DNA of 64,000 nt from Dentipellis sp. KUC8613 (lineage: Eukaryota; Basidiomycota; Agaricomycetes; Russulales; Hericiaceae): NCBI GenBank assembly GCA_002286715.1, contig NSJX01000007.1:912499-976498 (forward strand), in the 5' to 3' direction. Below the pieces are notes generated by a model, which saw only the letters and a list, made by a program, of their open reading frames with translations, did not search any database and was not told the origin of the DNA. This document shows, in pieces, positions 60,659 to 64,000 of the stretch (position 1 is the stretch's first letter; every line of letters starts with the position of its first letter). Made by a program: the position numbers and the translations under genes.

Positions 60659-62965
60659 CTAGAATACGGGTGCATCGCGGAGGAATAACCGCGACTCTTC
60701 CTTCTTCACCCATCGTGCAACGGCATTCGCAGCCCCTATAGCAGCACTCTTGGGTAACCAGGGTGACAGAGCAATGTAGAGCTCAAAGGGTTGGGTGATC
60801 TACGATAAACGCGTCAATAACAATCAATTCACAAACAGAAATGAAGGATCGTACCCAGCCCATGATGCCTTCCCTCTCTGTCCGGATGTACTGCAATTTC
60901 AAGGAAAGATTTTGTCCCGATTTGGCATGGATGGCGTCGTGCAGCGTTTGATACAAAGTCATGAGCCTGAAATATGTTAAAAATATCGTCTAGGATTGTT
61001 TGAAGAGTGCACCTACCTCTGTTGCTCTTTGCTGTCGTCATAGGGATCTTCATAGGTCGGGACCGTAATTTGGACATGAGAGCGTGACTTGTAGATAAAG
61101 TGACGCAGACCGGGTATGCTGAGTTCGGACACAGAATATTCCGTAGCCTGGGTTCGAATGGCATTATGGATAGCACCTAGGGTACCCTCACTGGTCAATC
61201 TCTGCAGTGTGCAGATGAGCGACTAGTCATGACGAAGAGGTTAGGGCAGCTGACCTTGGTCACGGCATCACACCATGTTCGTATTGAATCAGAATCACCA
61301 TTGCCGCTCACACAAATCAAGCCTACCCCCGACCCTACTGGTCGTGCTGGTGACCTCTTGCTGGCTTTAGTGCTGGAGTCGCCAGCATTCATGCCGCCTT
61401 CGTGTTCAGCCTCAGAGGAACGGACTTCTGTGGGATCCTCGCCCCCCCGCGTAGATATTGATGCATTGTTGCTCTTCAGATCTTCTTGAAGGAACGTAAT
61501 GTAAGCGTTGACAAAACCCGACGGGTCGAATTTGGGCAGGCAAAGAGGTAACCAAGATGCCGAAGCAGATGAGTTGACGATCGACGGAGAATGGGCAGTA
61601 TTCATGAGAAGATGCAAATCTAGACAATAGGTCAGAATTGATGAAGAGATACCTGAAGTTGCACATACCCGCGGGGTGTATGGAGTGCTTTCTAGGTCGC
61701 ACGAGAGTGATGACTCGTCCCTGTGCGACGAGGATGATGTATAACATATCCTATCCGAAGGTGAACAAAGCTTTGGGTAATTGGATCACAGATCTGCTGA
61801 CCTTTACCTTTGAAGAAGGTACTAGAGCATTTGCAGCTCTCGTTCTCAAAGTAGGTTCAAGTTTGAGACAGTGAAGTGAAGACGTGCTGATGGCGAGGTC
61901 GGTCTGCAGTCTTTCAAGGAGCGAAAATATAAGTACTTCGGCACCTAAGGCGAAGTTAGAGCCCGCATGTATGGTAAGAACAGGAGTGTTTACCATTGAG
62001 AAGACGCCGTAGGTCAAAGTTTCCGCGACGTTCAAACAGCCGGCGCAGCTGCGCCGCAGAGACAACACTCAAAATTTGGAGATGCAAATACTCTAGATGA
62101 GTCCGCGTCTTTCTTCTCAACCGTTAATTGCTGCGGGCCTCGGACGGTGAACCACTGACCACTGATTCAGGCTCGCCCCACGATGAAACACAAGCATAGT
62201 ACAAGGGTGAGCGTATAAGAAAGTTGATACGCGTATTGCCCGCATTTATACAGCGCAGCTTGTCGCCATCGTCGAGAAAGACGGATATGAGGGCCTGTAT
62301 AATGCCAATGGTAGACGCCAAGCCGTCCACATCGCGTTCAATGGTGCGACTGCCGGCACAGGCGTTAGCACAAGAAATACGTGACGAGATGCTAAGAACC
62401 TTGTGTAGACGGGTTTACCGGCATCAGTCAGGACAAAGTACTGTCTAGGTGGGAACGCCTCGGCTGGACGGGATCTAAGTCTAGTGCGCTGTTTCGTAAT
62501 GATAGAGGGGACCGCACCGAGTTCGGCTGAGACTTCCTCGAGCGTGTGACCGGTACTTCGACGGCGGGGCCGACGCTGCGTGAGGTCTGACGCACCCCCC
62601 TAGTTCATGACACGTCGTGGGCCATGGAGGCGATGAAACTCACCTGAATGCGACTCTTTATTGCTTAGGGTTCGACGGAGGTGATCGCGCAGAGCCTTCT
62701 TGGAAGCCGCATCTGCGACCGGCGCGTGGGCGGACGCAGCAGCGGTGTCGGGTTCGCCGGTGTCGGGTTCTGCGTCGGCCTCGGGGATGAGAATGCTGTC
62801 GGAGAGATCGAGATTGGCGACGGAGGAAGACGAGCTCTCGATGTCTGTGCGTGGCGGGGTCTGTGCATGAGACTGGACGTGGAGAGAGGAGAGGGAGGGC
62901 GACTGGCGGAGGGGCGGGGGTATCGCGAGGCGAGCAGGGGGCGGGGCGGGGGACGTGGTGGGCAT
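60659..62965 (-). CDS. MON1: Vacuolar fusion protein Mon1
   Basis: A multi-exon minus-strand gene of roughly 550-600 aa. The N-terminus is Ser/Pro/Ala-rich and disordered (MPTTSPAPPPARLAIPP; an in-frame ATG at 63013 would add 16 residues), then ASKKALRDHLRRTLSNKESH. Three longin-like parts follow, with Mon1 landmarks: ALISVFLDDGDKLRCINAGN and INFLIRSPLYYACVSSWGEP, LSVVSAAQLRRLFERRGNFD, LEPTLRTRAANALVPSSKVK, GRVITLVRPRKHSIHPA, LHLLMNTAHSPSIVNSSASA, LPLCLPKFDPSGFVNAYITF, GLRHFIYKSRSHVQITVPTY, and the C-terminal ITQPFELYIALSPWLPKSAA with ANAVARWVKKEESRLF. Mon1 pairs with Ccz1 as the GEF for Rab7/Ypt7, driving late endosome and autophagosome fusion with the vacuole. A 90-residue Ser/Gly/Asp insertion between the second and third parts is low complexity. 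It ends FLRDAPVF and converges on the preceding hypothetical gene with 101 bp between stops. Confidence 0.9.
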
Positions 62966-63140
62966 GGTCGTCGGTGCAGACGAGCACGGGGCACACAAGG
63001 CCAAATAGGGCATACGCGCGATGGAGGCGAGTTGCGTTTCGCGTGTTGTGAGCGCGTTCCTATGGTCCTTCGACTCTCCTCTGCTAACCCTCACTTTCTT
63101 CCAGCATGCTCATGTAGCAGGCCTCCACAGCCTGTGCGAC
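62966..63140. promoter_or_regulatory. Divergent promoter region, MON1 / BTB gene
   Basis: 175 bp between start codons on opposite strands. No element assigned. Confidence 0.4.
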
Positions 63141-64000
63141 ATGGACAAATCTGCCATCCCCCTCGCCAGCCGCGGTGACCCTTGGTTCGATGACGGCAAC
63201 ATCATCCTACTTATCGATGCTGACCCCGACCGCGATCACCCCCCAGTCGCATTCAAGGTCCATCGCGGGGTCCTCTCTCGCCATTCAGAGATTTTTCGCT
63301 CTATGTTTGAGTTCCCTCAGCCTGCTGCAGAGACAGAGATGCTCGATGACTGCCAGGTCGTGCGCATGTACGATCTCCCCATCGAGCTCTCCGGCCTGAT
63401 CAAGGCTCTGTACGATGGAGTGTGCGTTCTACCTTCCTCTGCTCCTCGATGTTCTCCTTCGATCTGATCTACCTGACTGCAGTACTTTCCTGAACCGCAA
63501 CGTCGAGGATTTCTTTCTGCTAGCAGGCATACTCCGATTATCGACGAAGTATTTCGTCGCGCATCTGCGCACACAGGCGATCCGGCATCTCACCCAGACC
63601 TGGTCTTTCACTCTTCGCGGGCACGACGAAATGGTCGAGCTTGCGCTCTCATCACCAGCGATCAACGGCACAACATACCCTTATGTCCACCCCCTTCACG
63701 TCCTCAATCTCGCACACGAAGTCAACATCAGATTAGTTGTCCCCGCAGCACTGTATTTCCTCTCCATCTACCCCCTCGCCAACATCTTGCAGGGCGATCA
63801 TCCAAAACTCTCTGTCGAACACCCCTCCCGCCCCTCGTCACATATCGCACTCCAGGATATCAAAGATTACACACTCATGTACCAATATCGCATAGACGTC
63901 ATTCTGGACTTTATCCGCAAAGTCTGCGCCGAACGCTCCGCAGACGCGGCTTGCCAGGGCGTGCGGAACCACTGCAGTCGGGTGTTCGCGCGGCTAGCGT
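63141..64000 (+). CDS. BTB/POZ-domain protein, 3' truncated by the window
   Basis: ATG 63141 starts MDKSAIPLASRGDPWFDDGN. Exon 1 ends at 63421; a 61-nt intron (63422-63482) keeps the frame, and exon 2 runs off the window. The BTB fold is clear: IILLIDADPDRDHPPVAFKV HRGVLSRHSEIFRSMFEFPQ, VVRMYDLPIELSGLIKALYD, then joined over the intron TFLNRNVEDFFLLAGILRLS and TKYFVAHLRTQAIRHL. The HRGVLSRHSEIFRSMF block is the usual BTB helix that mediates dimerisation. This is one of the large basidiomycete-expanded family with a BTB domain followed by a helical, unassigned region (EVNIRLVVPAALYFLSIYPL). Roles are mostly unknown; some BTB proteins are Cullin-3 adaptors. No stop codon is seen before base 64000. 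Confidence 0.8.

Overview
The window is a gene-dense, roughly 55% GC stretch of a filamentous fungus, almost certainly a basidiomycete (Agaricomycetes, polypore or other wood-decay type). Evidence: protein genes cut by many short introns (about 40-95 nt, GTNNGT...YAG), small intergenic gaps on both strands, eukaryotic housekeeping genes (V-ATPase subunit B, tubulin cofactor D, DHX37/Ecm16 and Sen1 helicases, translin, Mon1), fungus-type secreted enzymes (GH71 alpha-1,3-glucanase, a secreted aldose epimerase) and a Tad-like non-LTR retrotransposon. I see no bacterial operons, no CRISPR array and no tRNA or rRNA gene. Exon coordinates were worked out by hand from splice signals and reading-frame continuity. 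CDS start and end are the first and last coding base; introns lie inside.

Layout: 1-0.8 kb, a repeat-bearing single-pass membrane protein; 0.8-2.6 kb, no convincing gene; 2.6-5.0 kb, RGS/Rax1-like membrane protein (+); 5.7-7.5 kb, secreted aldose 1-epimerase (-); 8.0-9.8 kb, F-box protein (+); 10.1-11.0 kb, small membrane protein (-); 11.5-14.1 kb, TCP11/Sok1 protein (-); 15.7-17.8 kb, V-ATPase B (-), with a 46-nt C run and a 10-N gap at its 3' edge; 18.1-22.6 kb, tubulin cofactor D (-); 22.9-24.5 kb, Bud22 (+); 25.9-28.3 kb, MFS sugar transporter (+); 29.0-30.0 kb, unknown (-); 30.0-32.0 kb, NudC/CS-domain protein (+); 32.2-34.4 kb, PP2C phosphatase (-); 34.8-37.9 kb, Scm3/HJURP-like CENP-A chaperone (-); 38.3-40.3 kb, GH71 glucanase (+); 40.8-43.3 kb, a 5'-truncated LINE inserted at the 3' end of a MYND-finger gene (43.2-44.1 kb, -); 44.5-48.9 kb, DEAH helicase (+); 49.0-55.5 kb, Sen1 helicase (-); 55.8-56.8 kb, translin (+); 57.0-57.5 kb, mitoribosomal mS41 (-); 57.5-58.6 kb, a candidate TA-flanked inverted-repeat element; 59.0-60.6 kb, a hypothetical gene whose intron holds a 785-bp Harbinger-like element; 60.7-63.0 kb, Mon1 (-); 63.1 kb to the end, a BTB/POZ protein (+, cut by the window edge).

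The genes do not form one pathway. Three themes recur. Ribosome and RNA biology: Bud22 and Ecm16/DHX37 act on the small-subunit processome, Sen1 on transcription termination, translin on small RNA, mS41 in the mitoribosome. Membrane traffic and acidification: V-ATPase, Mon1. Chromosome and cytoskeleton: Scm3, cofactor D. The most unusual signals are in the last 25 kb, where three transposable-element insertions sit in or right beside host genes and can be read base by base. I found no new multi-gene system.
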